This document shows, piece by piece, positions 42,122-51,854 of a stretch of 64,000 nucleotides of DNA. The notes beneath the pieces are model-generated. The model ran no database searches, had not been told where the DNA came from, and was given only the letters and a program-made list of their open reading frames with translations. The DNA is taken from contig NZ_AP018050.1 in assembly GCF_003609775.1 (NCBI RefSeq), positions 868,001 to 932,000 of the forward strand. Direction: 5' to 3'. The DNA is from Prevotella melaninogenica (lineage in GTDB: Bacteria > Bacteroidota > Bacteroidia > Bacteroidales > Bacteroidaceae). The first letter of the stretch is position 1. Each line of letters starts with the position of its first letter. A program made the translations under genes and the position numbers.

Positions 42122-44231
42122 CACAATCGAACTCCTCGCCCCAGCCAAGAACTTGGAATGTGGTATAGCCGCTATTGAACACGGAGCTGATGCCGTATAT
42201 ATCGGTGCTTCCCGATTCGGAGCACGTCAGTCCGCAGGCAATAGTGTGGAGGATATCGGTAAGCTATGCGAATATGCCCATCGCTATGGAGCCACAGTTC
42301 ACGTGACTATCAATACGATTATCTATAACGATGAGTTTGACGATACGCTTGCATTGGTGCGCGAATTGGTGGACGTAGGCGTGGATGCCTTCCTCTTGCA
42401 GGATATGGGATTGATGAGTAAGGTGAGGGAGATAGTTCCTGATACAGTAGCTCTTCACGCCAGTACACAGTGTGATACACGAACTTGGAAAAAGGCACAA
42501 TGGTTGAGCCAACAGGGTTTTGATCGTGTTGTACTCGCCCGTGAATTGTCTGCTGAGGAGATAAACGATATTCATAGTCGTTTGCCAGAACTTGAATTGG
42601 AAGCCTTTGTGCATGGAGCATTGTGCGTAAGTTATAGTGGTGTATGCTATGTTTCACAACATAGTTTTGGTCGTTCGGCCAACCGTGGTGCGTGTGCACA
42701 GTTCTGTCGATTGGCTTTTGATTTGAAGGATTCAGACGGAAAGACCATCGAACACCAGCGCCATCTTCTCTCATTGAAGGATATGAGCCAGATTGATAAC
42801 CTTGAAACGCTTATGCGTTCGGGGGCTTGTGCCTTTAAGATAGAGGGAAGATTGAAGGATATCAACTACGTGAAGAACGTTGTTTCGGCGTATAGTAAAC
42901 GTATTGACGAGATTATCAGTAAGCATCCCGATGAGTTCCGACGTGCTTCTTTGGGACGTGTTCGCTATTCGTTTACACCTGATTTGAAGAAGACTTTTAA
43001 CCGTGGTTATACCAACTACTTCCTCAAGGGTAGACAAGCAGACATCTTCTCACCCGATACGCCAAAGGCATTGGGTGAGTTTGTGGGTCGTGTAAAGGAG
43101 ATAAGGCGTGATAGTTTTAATGTGTCCAGCACAGCAAACTTTGCGAATGGTGATGGACTATGTTTCCTTTCGCGTGATACAGAAAGTCAGTCAACACGCT
43201 TAGAGGGATTCCGTGTAAATCGTGCAGTTGGTAATCGCCTCTATCCTTTTAAGATGCCAAGAGGCTTAAAGCCAGGTATGGGCTTGTATCGTAATCAAGA
43301 CCAAGCGTTTGATAAAGAGTTAAGTGGAAAGACCGCTGAACGTAAGATTGCGATAAAGATGTGGTTTGGAGTCTCCTCTGAAACCTCCCCCAACCCCTCT
43401 AAAGGAGGGGAGTGCCTGAGGGATAGTCGTGGGACAATATGGGCAAAAGCAGAGGTGATAGATGATAGGATTAACCATATCTCTCATGAATCGGAATCTA
43501 ATGATTGTTCACAAGATTCTTTATCCACTTATAATTTTCACCAACGAATATCCAACGAACATCCCGTTAGGCTCTCCCCTCCCCTTGGAGGGGCTGGGGG
43601 AGGTCTTCAACTTGCCCAAAAACCTCAACGTGATAACATCATACGTCAGCTCACGAAGTTGGGTAATACGGTATATGAATGTGCTGAGGTTGAGATAGTT
43701 GACGGAGCTGATAAGTACTTTATCCCGAGCAGTATGCTTGCAGAACTTCGTCGTATGGTGATAGAGGAACTTGATAAGCAGGTAATGAATATGCAGCGTA
43801 TGACGATTTATCGAAATACTAAGAGAAAACTGTCAGAACCTAAGCCACAGTTCTCTATGGTAAATCCTTCTCAATATCAGCAGTTACCTTATCTGTATAA
43901 TATCTCCAATGATGCAGCTCGAAAGTTCTATGAACAGCAAGGATTGACCAAAGCCGAACCTGCTTTTGAACTTCAATACCCTACAGGTGTTGCTAATGGT
44001 TCTGAGCCATCAGGTAAGTCGTTCTCTATCAAGGGAGATAAAGAGGCAGTTTCTCACTTGTTGATGCAGTGCCGTCATTGTATCCGTTATTCGCTCGGGT
44101 ATTGTGTGAAGCGAGGTGGACAGAAGCCAACTTGGCGTGAGCCACTCTTCCTCGAACTGCCTGATAAGCGTCGTTTCCGCTTAGAGTTTGACTGTAAGAA
44201 TTGCCAGATGAATGTGTGTAACGTTACGTAA
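42081..44231 (+). CDS. U32 family peptidase (YdcP/RlhA-like) with palindrome insertions
   Basis: 716 residues. Core motifs: IELLAPAKNLECGIAAIEHG, DAVYIGASRFGAR, VHGALCVSYSGVCYVSQ and NRGACAQFCRL with its conserved cysteines, then EGRLKDINYV. The family includes collagenase-like proteins and RlhA, which hydroxylates C2501 of 23S rRNA; which activity applies is not determined. GC palindromes give in-frame inserts near residue 434 (ETSPNPSKGGE) and 497-510 (SPPLGGAGGG). The first ~15 residues (MHSSTPITHHPSPIT) are coded by CACCCAT repeats, so the true N-terminus probably begins near IELLAPAKN and depends on repeat number. Confidence 0.9.
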   Translation: MHSSTPITHHPSPITIELLAPAKNLECGIAAIEHGADAVYIGASRFGARQSAGNSVEDIGKLCEYAHRYGATVHVTINTIIYNDEFDDTLALVRELVDVGVDAFLLQDMGLMSKVREIVPDTVALHASTQCDTRTWKKAQWLSQQGFDRVVLARELSAEEINDIHSRLPELELEAFVHGALCVSYSGVCYVSQHSFGRSANRGACAQFCRLAFDLKDSDGKTIEHQRHLLSLKDMSQIDNLETLMRSGACAFKIEGRLKDINYVKNVVSAYSKRIDEIISKHPDEFRRASLGRVRYSFTPDLKKTFNRGYTNYFLKGRQADIFSPDTPKALGEFVGRVKEIRRDSFNVSSTANFANGDGLCFLSRDTESQSTRLEGFRVNRAVGNRLYPFKMPRGLKPGMGLYRNQDQAFDKELSGKTAERKIAIKMWFGVSSETSPNPSKGGECLRDSRGTIWAKAEVIDDRINHISHESESNDCSQDSLSTYNFHQRISNEHPVRLSPPLGGAGGGLQLAQKPQRDNIIRQLTKLGNTVYECAEVEIVDGADKYFIPSSMLAELRRMVIEELDKQVMNMQRMTIYRNTKRKLSEPKPQFSMVNPSQYQQLPYLYNISNDAARKFYEQQGLTKAEPAFELQYPTGVANGSEPSGKSFSIKGDKEAVSHLLMQCRHCIRYSLGYCVKRGGQKPTWREPLFLELPDKRRFRLEFDCKNCQMNVCNVT
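43383..43416 (+). repeat. GC-rich palindrome inside the U32 gene (1)
   Basis: ACCTCCCCCAACCCCTC then TAAAGGAGGGGAGTGC, in frame at about residue 434. Confidence 0.82.
43569..43603 (+). repeat. GC-rich palindrome inside the U32 gene (2)
   Basis: AGGCTCTCCCCTCCCC then TTGGAGGGGCTGGGGG, in frame at about residues 497-508. Confidence 0.82.
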
Positions 44232-44260
44232 TAGAAATTCATAATCTATCGTTTCTCATT

Positions 44261-45427
44261 ATGATTACGAATAAAGGAAAGGTTAAGGAGCAAGAACTTG
44301 CACAGACTTCAGTAACAAAGAAGTCTGACAGTTGCTCTGTGCAACGTTGTGGCATAGTAGGTGTATTCTTCCTTTTATTGCTTAGTTTCTTTTTTACAGG
44401 CTGTTATCATAAGAAGACCCCATCATCTTTCCGCTTGCCCGATAGCATTCAGGAGGCACAGATATCTCGTCGATTAGAGGCTGAGGGTGACTCAATCTTG
44501 AAACAAAAAGATAATAACGAAATAGAGTGGAGTGGTACACGAAGTAAAGAAGATTCGTTGGCTTTTCGTGTAAAACATCATTATTCGCAGGGGTTTAACT
44601 TTATTGTTACATCTGATTCGCTGATGCTTCTTCGTCAACAACCAGAAGAGGCTGTCAACGAAATGAAGACAGACTCCTTTGCCGTGAAGAAAGGAAAGGA
44701 AGTCGTTGTGGCTGATATTCGTATTCTTCCCATTGATAAGCAGGATTCTGTATGGGTGCAAATCGCAACAGAGGATTATGCCTTTGGTTGGATTCACGAG
44801 TCTCGTCTGTTGAAACAGGTTGACCCAGCAGACCCTATTTCACAGTTTATTTCTACTTTCTCAAATGTTCACCTACTCATATTTTTGATTGTTTTCTCAA
44901 TCATGGGTGTAGGTTATTTGGCACGTAAGATATTGAAGAAGAACGCACATATCGTACACTTTAATGATATTAGTTCGTTCTATCCCACGCTGTTAGCTGT
45001 CATTGTGGCACTCTCTGCGGCTTTTTATGCGAGCATACAGCTCTTTGCACCAGAGACATGGCGTGAGTTCTACTTCCATCCTTCGCTCAATCCCTTCTCA
45101 CAGCCATTATTACTCAATATCTTTTTGGTACTTGTGTGGGCAATGCTCATTATTGGTCTTGCCACGATTGACGATGTGCGAAGATTGTTGAAGTCGGGCG
45201 AAACCTTGCTTTATCTTAGTGGGTTAGGTGCGGTATGTGCAGTGAATTACATTGTTTTCTCAGTACTTACTTTATATTATATAGGTTATCCACTTCTCAT
45301 CGCTTATATCTATTATGCTTTCCGTATCTATCTACGTAAGAGTAGCGAGACCTATTACTGTGGTAATTGTGGTGTACGCCTACATAGAAAAGGAAGATGT
45401 CCACAGTGTGGAGCTGTAAATGAATAG
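44261..45427 (+). CDS. Membrane protein with C-terminal zinc ribbon
   Basis: 388 residues. A first transmembrane helix (GIVGVFFLLLLSFFFTGC, possibly a lipobox-like TGC) is followed by an extracytoplasmic region with SH3-like elements (VVVADIRILPIDKQDSVWVQ), then about four more helices (LLIFLIVFSIMGVGY, LLAVIVALSAAFYA and on) and a C-terminal CGNCGVRLHRKGRCPQC zinc ribbon. The ribbon fits a cytoplasmic tail. A Rho-independent terminator follows at 45511. No named family; likely an envelope-stress or assembly protein, which is inference. Confidence 0.75.
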   Translation: MITNKGKVKEQELAQTSVTKKSDSCSVQRCGIVGVFFLLLLSFFFTGCYHKKTPSSFRLPDSIQEAQISRRLEAEGDSILKQKDNNEIEWSGTRSKEDSLAFRVKHHYSQGFNFIVTSDSLMLLRQQPEEAVNEMKTDSFAVKKGKEVVVADIRILPIDKQDSVWVQIATEDYAFGWIHESRLLKQVDPADPISQFISTFSNVHLLIFLIVFSIMGVGYLARKILKKNAHIVHFNDISSFYPTLLAVIVALSAAFYASIQLFAPETWREFYFHPSLNPFSQPLLLNIFLVLVWAMLIIGLATIDDVRRLLKSGETLLYLSGLGAVCAVNYIVFSVLTLYYIGYPLLIAYIYYAFRIYLRKSSETYYCGNCGVRLHRKGRCPQCGAVNE

Positions 45428-45510
45428 CAAAAGCACTTGTTAGATATGAATTTCAACAGGTTTTATATTTAAAATAAACGCTTGGTCGTTTATAAAATTA
45501 TTTACAATAC

Positions 45511-45560
45511 AATAGCCGTTTTTACCTTATTCTTAGGGTAAAAACGGCTATTTTTATTTC
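45511..45560 (+). terminator. Strong terminator after the zinc-ribbon gene
   Basis: AATAGCCGTTTTTACC pairs with GGTAAAAACGGCTATT (perfect 16-bp arms) around TTATTCTTAG, then TTTATTTC. Confidence 0.93.
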
Positions 45561-45605
45561 CCTTGTAAGTGTCATGTATTCAATTAGTTACAAAGTACTA
45601 ATCTA

Positions 45606-45712
45606 ATAGGTGCTTAGTTAGACTTCAAAAGGGCGTTATTTAGAGCTCAAAAGAGCATCTTTTAGAGGCTTAAAGGGCATCTATTCGAGTCCAATTCATC
45701 ATGTATTGATTT
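45606..45712 (+). repeat. Intergenic CAAAAGGGC element, copy 4
   Basis: GGTGCTTAGTTAGACTTCAA, then AAGGGCGTTA, CAAAAGAGCATCTT and TTAAAGGGCATC. It sits in the gap between the zinc-ribbon gene and the TonB-dependent receptor. Confidence 0.78.
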
Positions 45713-45868
45713 TTACATAATGATAAAATCCTGACACATTTATAAGTAGTAGCTGATAGAATAAGTCCTTTCTTCATTCTAATCCATTCCAACTTATATG
45801 GCTGTTTCTCAACAGAATATTTGTAATATTCCTAATAAATTAGGATTGTTTATTATATTTTTTATGCT

Positions 45869-45876
45869 TACCTTTG
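45869..45876 (+). promoter_or_regulatory. -7 box of the TonB-dependent receptor
   Basis: TACCTTTG fits TANNTTTG; the ATG at 45918 is 41 nt downstream. The -33 (TTG at 45846) is at 20-bp spacing but weak. Confidence 0.55.
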
Positions 45877-45917
45877 TCATCATTAACGATTTATAAAAAC
45901 ATTAGAAATAAGATTAT

Positions 45918-48413
45918 ATGATTAAGTCTAAACTTAGTATTGCCCTTTTACTGGCGTCATCTTTGCCAATAGGAGTACAAGCTAACAACATTATCGAAAG
46001 CAACGACACTTCTCGCGTCTATGATATTGACGAGGTTGTCGTCGTTGATCAACCAAAGGAAGCCTTTCGCTTGCGTCAACAGCCATTGAGCAGTACTTCT
46101 TTCAATGGTGATTTGATTCGTAGCCTCAATGTGCAGGATGTTCGCAACCTCTCTGTGTTTGTTCCATCATTCTCTATGCCTGAGTATGGAAGCCGTTATA
46201 CCTCTTCTATCTATATGCGTGGAATCGGCTCACGTGTCTACTCGCCAGCTGTGGGTATTTATGTAGATGGTATGCCAATCTTGAATAAGAGTGCGTTTAA
46301 TTTCCATACATACGATGTTGATCGTATTGATGTGTTGCATGGTCCACAGGGTACACTTTATGGTATGAACACTGAGGGCGGACTGATTCGTCTTTATAGT
46401 CGTAATCCTTTCCAGTATCAGGGAACGGACGTAAAACTCTCGCTTGGTACGAAACTACATCGTCAGATAGAGGCAAGTCATTATGAGAAACTAAATGATA
46501 AGATGGCTTATTCGGTAGCTGGCTTCTATGGAGGACAGAATGGATTCTTCCGTAATCAGTATGATGGATCACGTGCCGACCTTATCAATGAGTTTGGTGG
46601 TAAGGGCCGTTTCCTTTGGCGTCCAACGGATAGACTGAACTTTGACTTCATTGCTGATTATCAATACACTCGCCAGAATGGTTTCCCATACGGTCAGGTT
46701 GTGACAGAAGACGAACTTTCTTCTGCTACAATTACTTCACCGCTTTATGGGATGAAGGCTGGTACACAATTGCCTAACCTCAATCGTCAGGCAAATTATC
46801 GTCGTAATATTATCAATACGGGACTGGGTATTAAGTATGCAGGAAAAGGCTTTGATATCAACTCGATGACTTCTTGGCAGTTCCTCCGTGACTATATGTT
46901 GATGGATATTGATTATCGTCCGCAGGATTATATGCATCTTACTCAGCGTCAGTTGGGGAATACTTTGACAGAGGAACTTTCTATCAAGAGCCGTAATAAT
47001 AGCAAATGGCATTGGACCTTTGGTGCTTTTGGTTCTTATCAGTGGTTGAAGACGACTGCTCCTGTTTATTTCGACCAAGATATGAACAGCTATCTGTCTA
47101 AGAAGATTACGGACTATGCTTATAATGGTATACTCAATGCAATGGCAAAGGGCATGGCACAGAGAATGATTGCAGGTGGAATGTCAGAAGAACTTGCCAA
47201 TAAAACAGCACGTGCAAGTGTTGCTGCGGCAATCGCTGCAGCAGGTGGTGTAAACATTAATATGACAATGGACCCTGTTCCGGGGGTCTTCCGTACGCCA
47301 ACTCTCAACTTAGGTGTTTACCATGAGAGTAATGTCGCACTTTCTGATCGCTTGATGGCTACCTTAGGTTTGCGCTATGATTATTCACGTGTAAGTATTG
47401 ATTATGACACTTCTGCACGTTTGGCGTTGCAGGAGAGTGTGATGAGTGTAAATATTAATCCTGTTATTACTTCTGTGTTGAAGCATAGCGAGCATGATAG
47501 CTTTAAGCAGTTCCTTCCAAAACTTGGCTTGACTTATCGTCTACAGAATGGTAGTAATGTTTATGCAACATGGTCAAAGGGCTATCGTGCAGGTGGTTAT
47601 AACTTTGAAATGTTCTCTGATGTACTTCAGGCTGAAACCTCACAAGCTGCTAACAAGGCACGTGCCGATGTGGATGTTGCGCATGATGAGGCTTACTATG
47701 AGCGTATTGCAAAGACGATTGAATATAAGCCTGAAACGAGTTGGAACTATGAGGTGGGAGCGCATCTTAATCTTTTGAACAACCAACTTCACCTTGACCT
47801 CGCTGCTTATTATATGCAGATTCGCAATCAGCAGCTCTCTGTGATGGCTGGTAACTATGGTTTCGGACGTGTGATGACGAATGCTGGTCGTAGTCATTCT
47901 TGTGGCTTGGAGGCAACACTCCGTGGTGTTGCGTTAGACAATAAATTGACATACGGTCTTAACTATGGCTTTACAAGTGCTCAGTTTGATGAGTATAAGG
48001 ACTCTATCGCTGGAGTAGGTATGGCTGATTATAAGGATAAGCGTGTTCCTTTCGTGCCACAGCATACACTGGGTGCTAATGCTGATTATCGAATAGATAT
48101 TGACCCAGCAGCCTTGCTCAATCCATCAAATCGTTTCCATTTACGTAGTGTTACAGTGGGACTGAACCTTTCTGCGCAGGGCAAAACTTACTGGGATGAG
48201 CAGAACTCTATCGGTCAGAACTTCTATGCTGTCTTAGGTGCTCATGCCGATGCCGACTTCGGTCCGCTACATGTTAACCTCTGGGTGCGTAATCTGACAG
48301 ATACAAAATACAACACCTTTGCTGTTCAGAGTGCTGCCACTGGTACACGATACACCTTTGCGCAGAGGGGTAATCCATTCCAAATGGGTGTAGATTTCAG
48401 AGTACATTTCTAA
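45918..48413 (+). CDS. TonB-dependent outer-membrane receptor
   Basis: 831 residues with a signal peptide (MIKSKLSIALLLASSLPIGV, then QAN). After DEVVVVDQPKEA, the plug domain has VRNLSVFVPSFSMPEYGSRY, IYMRGIGSR, VDGMPILNKS and HGPQGTLYGMNTEGGLI. The barrel strands follow to a C-terminal aromatic (FRVHF). Transport substrate is not determined; no regulator or lipoprotein partner is adjacent. An Ala-rich segment (ARASVAAAIAAAGG, around residues 430-445) is unusual for a barrel loop. The GC palindrome at 48421 lies just after the stop. Confidence 0.92.
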   Translation: MIKSKLSIALLLASSLPIGVQANNIIESNDTSRVYDIDEVVVVDQPKEAFRLRQQPLSSTSFNGDLIRSLNVQDVRNLSVFVPSFSMPEYGSRYTSSIYMRGIGSRVYSPAVGIYVDGMPILNKSAFNFHTYDVDRIDVLHGPQGTLYGMNTEGGLIRLYSRNPFQYQGTDVKLSLGTKLHRQIEASHYEKLNDKMAYSVAGFYGGQNGFFRNQYDGSRADLINEFGGKGRFLWRPTDRLNFDFIADYQYTRQNGFPYGQVVTEDELSSATITSPLYGMKAGTQLPNLNRQANYRRNIINTGLGIKYAGKGFDINSMTSWQFLRDYMLMDIDYRPQDYMHLTQRQLGNTLTEELSIKSRNNSKWHWTFGAFGSYQWLKTTAPVYFDQDMNSYLSKKITDYAYNGILNAMAKGMAQRMIAGGMSEELANKTARASVAAAIAAAGGVNINMTMDPVPGVFRTPTLNLGVYHESNVALSDRLMATLGLRYDYSRVSIDYDTSARLALQESVMSVNINPVITSVLKHSEHDSFKQFLPKLGLTYRLQNGSNVYATWSKGYRAGGYNFEMFSDVLQAETSQAANKARADVDVAHDEAYYERIAKTIEYKPETSWNYEVGAHLNLLNNQLHLDLAAYYMQIRNQQLSVMAGNYGFGRVMTNAGRSHSCGLEATLRGVALDNKLTYGLNYGFTSAQFDEYKDSIAGVGMADYKDKRVPFVPQHTLGANADYRIDIDPAALLNPSNRFHLRSVTVGLNLSAQGKTYWDEQNSIGQNFYAVLGAHADADFGPLHVNLWVRNLTDTKYNTFAVQSAATGTRYTFAQRGNPFQMGVDFRVHF

Positions 48414-48420
48414 TGAGAAA

Positions 48421-48457
48421 AAGCCTCCCCCGACCCCTCCGAAGGGAGGGGAGGCAA
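48421..48457 (+). repeat. GC-rich palindrome after the TonB-dependent receptor
   Basis: AAGCCTCCCCCGACCCCTCC then GAAGGGAGGGGAGG, 7 bp after the stop. It may terminate the receptor transcript. Confidence 0.82.
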
Positions 48458-48550
48458 ATAGGATAAGGCTTGGTATCAGCTAATAAGATTTGAATCTTTT
48501 TATTATAGAATTAAATAGAAAGGTTATAGATGTAAATCATTAGCTTATAA

Positions 48551-48765
48551 CCTATTGATATAAATGTAATTGACCTACAATTAAAGTGCATGAATCTTCG
48601 CACTTTAATTGTAGGTCAATTCTTTTTATAGGCAATATAAACTCTTCTAAACGCCAATATCCTCTTCTGTGAACAACATATCATAATGTGATTAAGTCTC
48701 AACACCACTTGTGCTAAGCCTTAACACCATGTGTGCTGGGCTTTAGCACCAGATGTGCGCAGCGT
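48551..48765 (+). repeat. Long direct repeat DR1 (left end of the protease/CDC-like island)
   Basis: 215 bp, repeated at 53987-54201 in the same orientation. Over the 201 bp from 48565 I count five mismatches and no gap (about 97% identical by eye). It contains a 22-bp perfect hairpin (48568-48589 with 48600-48621, loop ATGAATCTTC, then CTTTTTAT) and the GTGCTAAGCC element (48697-48765). Confidence 0.92.
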
Positions 48766-48866
48766 GAAGACATCGTCAATAGTTGATAAATCAGGCTTAT
48801 AGTTGTCATTAAGTAAATTGTAGAATTGTAAGAGAAATTACATGATGGCTGTCTATAAGGCATAGA

Positions 48867-48900
48867 GAATCCACATTGAGCGCATTCTCAATGTGGATTC
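48867..48900 (-). terminator. Terminator-like hairpin after the C10 protease
   Basis: GAATCCACATTGAG (48867-48880) pairs perfectly with CTCAATGTGGATTC (48887-48900) over 14 bp, 35 bp downstream of the protease stop. The T-tract is weak. Confidence 0.65.
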
Positions 48901-48934
48901 AAATAATACGTCAAATTATGATAATTGATTACTA

Positions 48935-51760
48935 TTATCGCTTCACAATCTTACAAGTTGTTTTGCCAATGTTTAGGAAATAAATTCCTGACGGTAGGTT
49001 GGTAACACTGATAATGTTGTCGCCAGCTTTAACATTGTGCTTACTGATAAGATTTCCTTGAACGCTGTATATACGTACAGTGCTTGCTTTTGTAACAGAA
49101 AGGGTTACGTTATCAGTTACGAAATCATTATGAACAGATAATTCTGTATCACCAGAAATAACCTCATCAATGCCTAATGGGATATTTTCGCTATCTACTT
49201 TATTACCAATTGATTGGAAGTGTTCGCCATAGGTAGGTGGAGTGTCAAAGTCAAAGGTTGGACCGAGGTTTAGTTTGCTGTTGAATAAGATAGATGAGTC
49301 TGCCTGGTTAAGGGCGGTATAAACATTGAATGGAACTACATCTGTTGGATAATAAAGCCATGCTGCACCACCATTGTTATAGAGAATATTCATGTAATAA
49401 CGTCCCTTCGTTAGGTATCTTGTTGGGAGTGATACTTCAATATATCCACTATTATTAGGCTTAAGTGTGATGGTTCTTGTCTCTGTCATGTTGCTATTGA
49501 GAGGTTTAGAACTCAGTTGAGCATCTGTAACATAGAACTTCACTCGGCCTTCGAAACCATTGACAGACTTCAAGTAAACGCGAGCAGTAAACTTGCTATT
49601 GGTAGTTGACACATAAGCATTATCAGAACCGAGATTACTACCACCTTGGTAGAAATAGATTGTCTGTAACTTTAGATCGTGAACAGTTTGTGAGTCATTA
49701 TCACTATCGTCAGGTGTATTGATTGTTAGCTCACCTATTTTCCATACTTTTGAATCAGTTTTTACCTTTACAGCCACCTCTTCACCATCAACATCGTATC
49801 CAGCAATTAGGCTATATTTACCTACTTCCAGTTTTTTAAAGGTATCGTTTGTATAGAAAGAGAAGGTTACACGCTCACCTCTTGCTATTTTAGCATTGCC
49901 TTCTGAGATAAGTGTAGCTGCCTTTACATTGTCTGATTCTGCTGGTAATACATATAGCTTCAGGTTACCATTATAGTCTGCATTACCTTCATTTGCCAGT
50001 GTCGAAACAATCTTTGTGTTCTGACCTTTCTTGATATACTCTGTTACTCTTTGCACAGCATAGAGTTCTGGCTGCTTAACAACTGGATTTGGAGTTGGGT
50101 CTGGGTCGGGATCAACTTTTCCAATAGTAACTGTTCCAGCAACGGCATCAATAGCCTTGAAGCCTGTTCCTTTGGCATAGTTTACTGTGAGGTTATAAGT
50201 TCCAGCCTTGACATTTGCAAGATTGGCGTAGAAGGTTACCTTCTTCGTAGACGCTGAGCCAATAGACGCTGTTGTTGTAGAGACAATCGTTGAGTAAGCA
50301 TCATTCCCTTCTTGATAGAGGGCAAGTGCCAATCGACCTGAATAAGCAGATTCACTGTTCTTATTACCAATAGTGATTGTAACTGGAACTGAGTACAGTT
50401 GTGCTAAAGTTGTCTGCTGGCACTTAGCTGCAATGTACAAATTCGAACCTGTTTCAATGTCGGGTTGTGGATTAGGCTTTGGTTCTGGGTTAGGATTAGG
50501 GTCTGGATCAGGATCATCATTACGATCAGGTTTAAGGTAACGCAGCATCTGTTGATTAGAACTGTATCCACCACTACCACCACCAATACCTTCTTGTCCA
50601 GGGCGCAACACATTAAGTTTATGCCAACCATTTGAAGAATAGTTCCAGCCCCAGTCAACATGTACGAAGCCATTAGAAGCAAAACCATCGAGTACAAAGC
50701 AATGTCCACCTCCAGCAGAGAATCCTGCATAGATAACGGGGCCGTAATCACGCAACTCATCACGTATCTCTTTTAGCCAACTTTGCTCGTAATAGTCGCT
50801 GCGCTGAAGGAACCTAACAGTATTTTTATAGCCGAAATTACGAGTAAGAACAGCAGGAGCATTGTAGACGTAAGCGCCAGAACCACCAAAGGATGCTGGG
50901 TTATAATCCATCTGTACAGCATAACCAATATCACGCAAAAGACGTCCGACGTTATCAGCTTGTACAGATGTAACGTTACGTCCAGTCGTTCTGTCGCGTC
51001 CATATCTGTCAATACCAGCAGGCATCTGACTCCAATCGTAAGCTGCATTCTCAGAACCTTGTCCATCAAAGTTTAATGACATGTAGTTACGTTTCCAATA
51101 GTAGCTCACTGACCCATGTGCCTTACGTGGCCATTTGTGCCAACGTAGTACGGTACAGATGGCTGTTGCCACACAACCTGACACTGTTTCATAGGTTTCA
51201 CCATTGTAACGATAGTTCGGAGCATACTGGTTGAAAGGCCAACTTTGTCCCCAGCTGATAGGTGTTGTAAGCTTCGTTCTACGGTCAGAGGCATATTCGA
51301 GAAGCGGACTAATCTCTATCTGATAGTTGCTTGCTTGCATGGTTGCTACCTGCCTAAACTCTGGTGATGGAATGTCAGGAGTGTTTTCGATAGCCCATTT
51401 TATCTGGTTGCAATACTCGTCATATAACCACTTAATAGAAGGATTCCCTTGGATATCGTTCTCTGTCAAGCTACCTTTTTCAGCGAATGCGATAATAGGA
51501 GAAACACGATTGTCTGCTGCGATAACAACAAATCCCTGATCGTTACCACGATTGATGATATAATATAAGTTTTCCTCAGCCTTTCCAGCATGAGAAGTCT
51601 TATAAGGAGCCTTATACGTCATGTTGAGTTGGCTTGTTGTAGTGCCTTGTCCAAAGAAACTTGAGGCAATCTTTAATGCCAGCGATTGATCAACTGGTCC
51701 AGCCATTGATAGCTGATACAGCAAGCATAATAAGGCTAAAAGCGCGAATATTCTTTTCAT
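48935..51760 (-). CDS. C10 family cysteine protease with type IX secretion sorting domain
   Basis: 941 residues, signal peptide (MKRIFALLALLCLLYQLSMA), then a SpeB-like propeptide (~20-150). The C10 (streptopain) domain has Cys196 in SGCVATA and His353 in GGGHCFVLDGF, with WGWN at 370. A Pro/Asn/Asp-rich linker (PNPNPEPKPNPQP, about 413-440) leads to several Ig-like domains (440-860) and a C-terminal type IX sorting domain (PSGIYFLNIGKT-type end). It is predicted to be secreted to the surface by the type IX system. It is next to the CDC-like lipoprotein (gap 94 bp), with a hairpin between. Family knowledge: C10 includes Streptococcus SpeB and Prevotella interpains. Confidence 0.93.
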   Translation of the reverse strand: MKRIFALLALLCLLYQLSMAGPVDQSLALKIASSFFGQGTTTSQLNMTYKAPYKTSHAGKAEENLYYIINRGNDQGFVVIAADNRVSPIIAFAEKGSLTENDIQGNPSIKWLYDEYCNQIKWAIENTPDIPSPEFRQVATMQASNYQIEISPLLEYASDRRTKLTTPISWGQSWPFNQYAPNYRYNGETYETVSGCVATAICTVLRWHKWPRKAHGSVSYYWKRNYMSLNFDGQGSENAAYDWSQMPAGIDRYGRDRTTGRNVTSVQADNVGRLLRDIGYAVQMDYNPASFGGSGAYVYNAPAVLTRNFGYKNTVRFLQRSDYYEQSWLKEIRDELRDYGPVIYAGFSAGGGHCFVLDGFASNGFVHVDWGWNYSSNGWHKLNVLRPGQEGIGGGSGGYSSNQQMLRYLKPDRNDDPDPDPNPNPEPKPNPQPDIETGSNLYIAAKCQQTTLAQLYSVPVTITIGNKNSESAYSGRLALALYQEGNDAYSTIVSTTTASIGSASTKKVTFYANLANVKAGTYNLTVNYAKGTGFKAIDAVAGTVTIGKVDPDPDPTPNPVVKQPELYAVQRVTEYIKKGQNTKIVSTLANEGNADYNGNLKLYVLPAESDNVKAATLISEGNAKIARGERVTFSFYTNDTFKKLEVGKYSLIAGYDVDGEEVAVKVKTDSKVWKIGELTINTPDDSDNDSQTVHDLKLQTIYFYQGGSNLGSDNAYVSTTNSKFTARVYLKSVNGFEGRVKFYVTDAQLSSKPLNSNMTETRTITLKPNNSGYIEVSLPTRYLTKGRYYMNILYNNGGAAWLYYPTDVVPFNVYTALNQADSSILFNSKLNLGPTFDFDTPPTYGEHFQSIGNKVDSENIPLGIDEVISGDTELSVHNDFVTDNVTLSVTKASTVRIYSVQGNLISKHNVKAGDNIISVTNLPSGIYFLNIGKTTCKIVKR

Positions 51761-51802
51761 ATTGATAGAGTTAAATTCGACTTAGGATAATAAATGTACT
51801 GC

Positions 51803-51837
51803 AACTTTATCGACGTCTTAGTGGTGACGTCGATAAA
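51803..51837 (-). promoter_or_regulatory. Hairpin and weak promoter between the CDC-like gene and the protease
   Basis: TTTATCGACGTC (51806-51817) pairs with GACGTCGATAAA (51826-51837) over 12 bp. The minus strand at 51803-51810 reads TAAAGTTG (one mismatch to TANNTTTG), so the protease could have its own promoter 43 nt upstream of its start. The hairpin could instead terminate the cytolysin transcript. Confidence 0.55.
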
Positions 51838-51854
51838 ATTGCTATTGTTATTTA

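Noticed and set aside
41969..42178. Open frame through the heptamer tract starting at TTG 41969
   Set aside because: It ends soon after the repeat, is almost all repeat-coded and the start is weak. It matters only as an alternative frame in the phase-variation idea.
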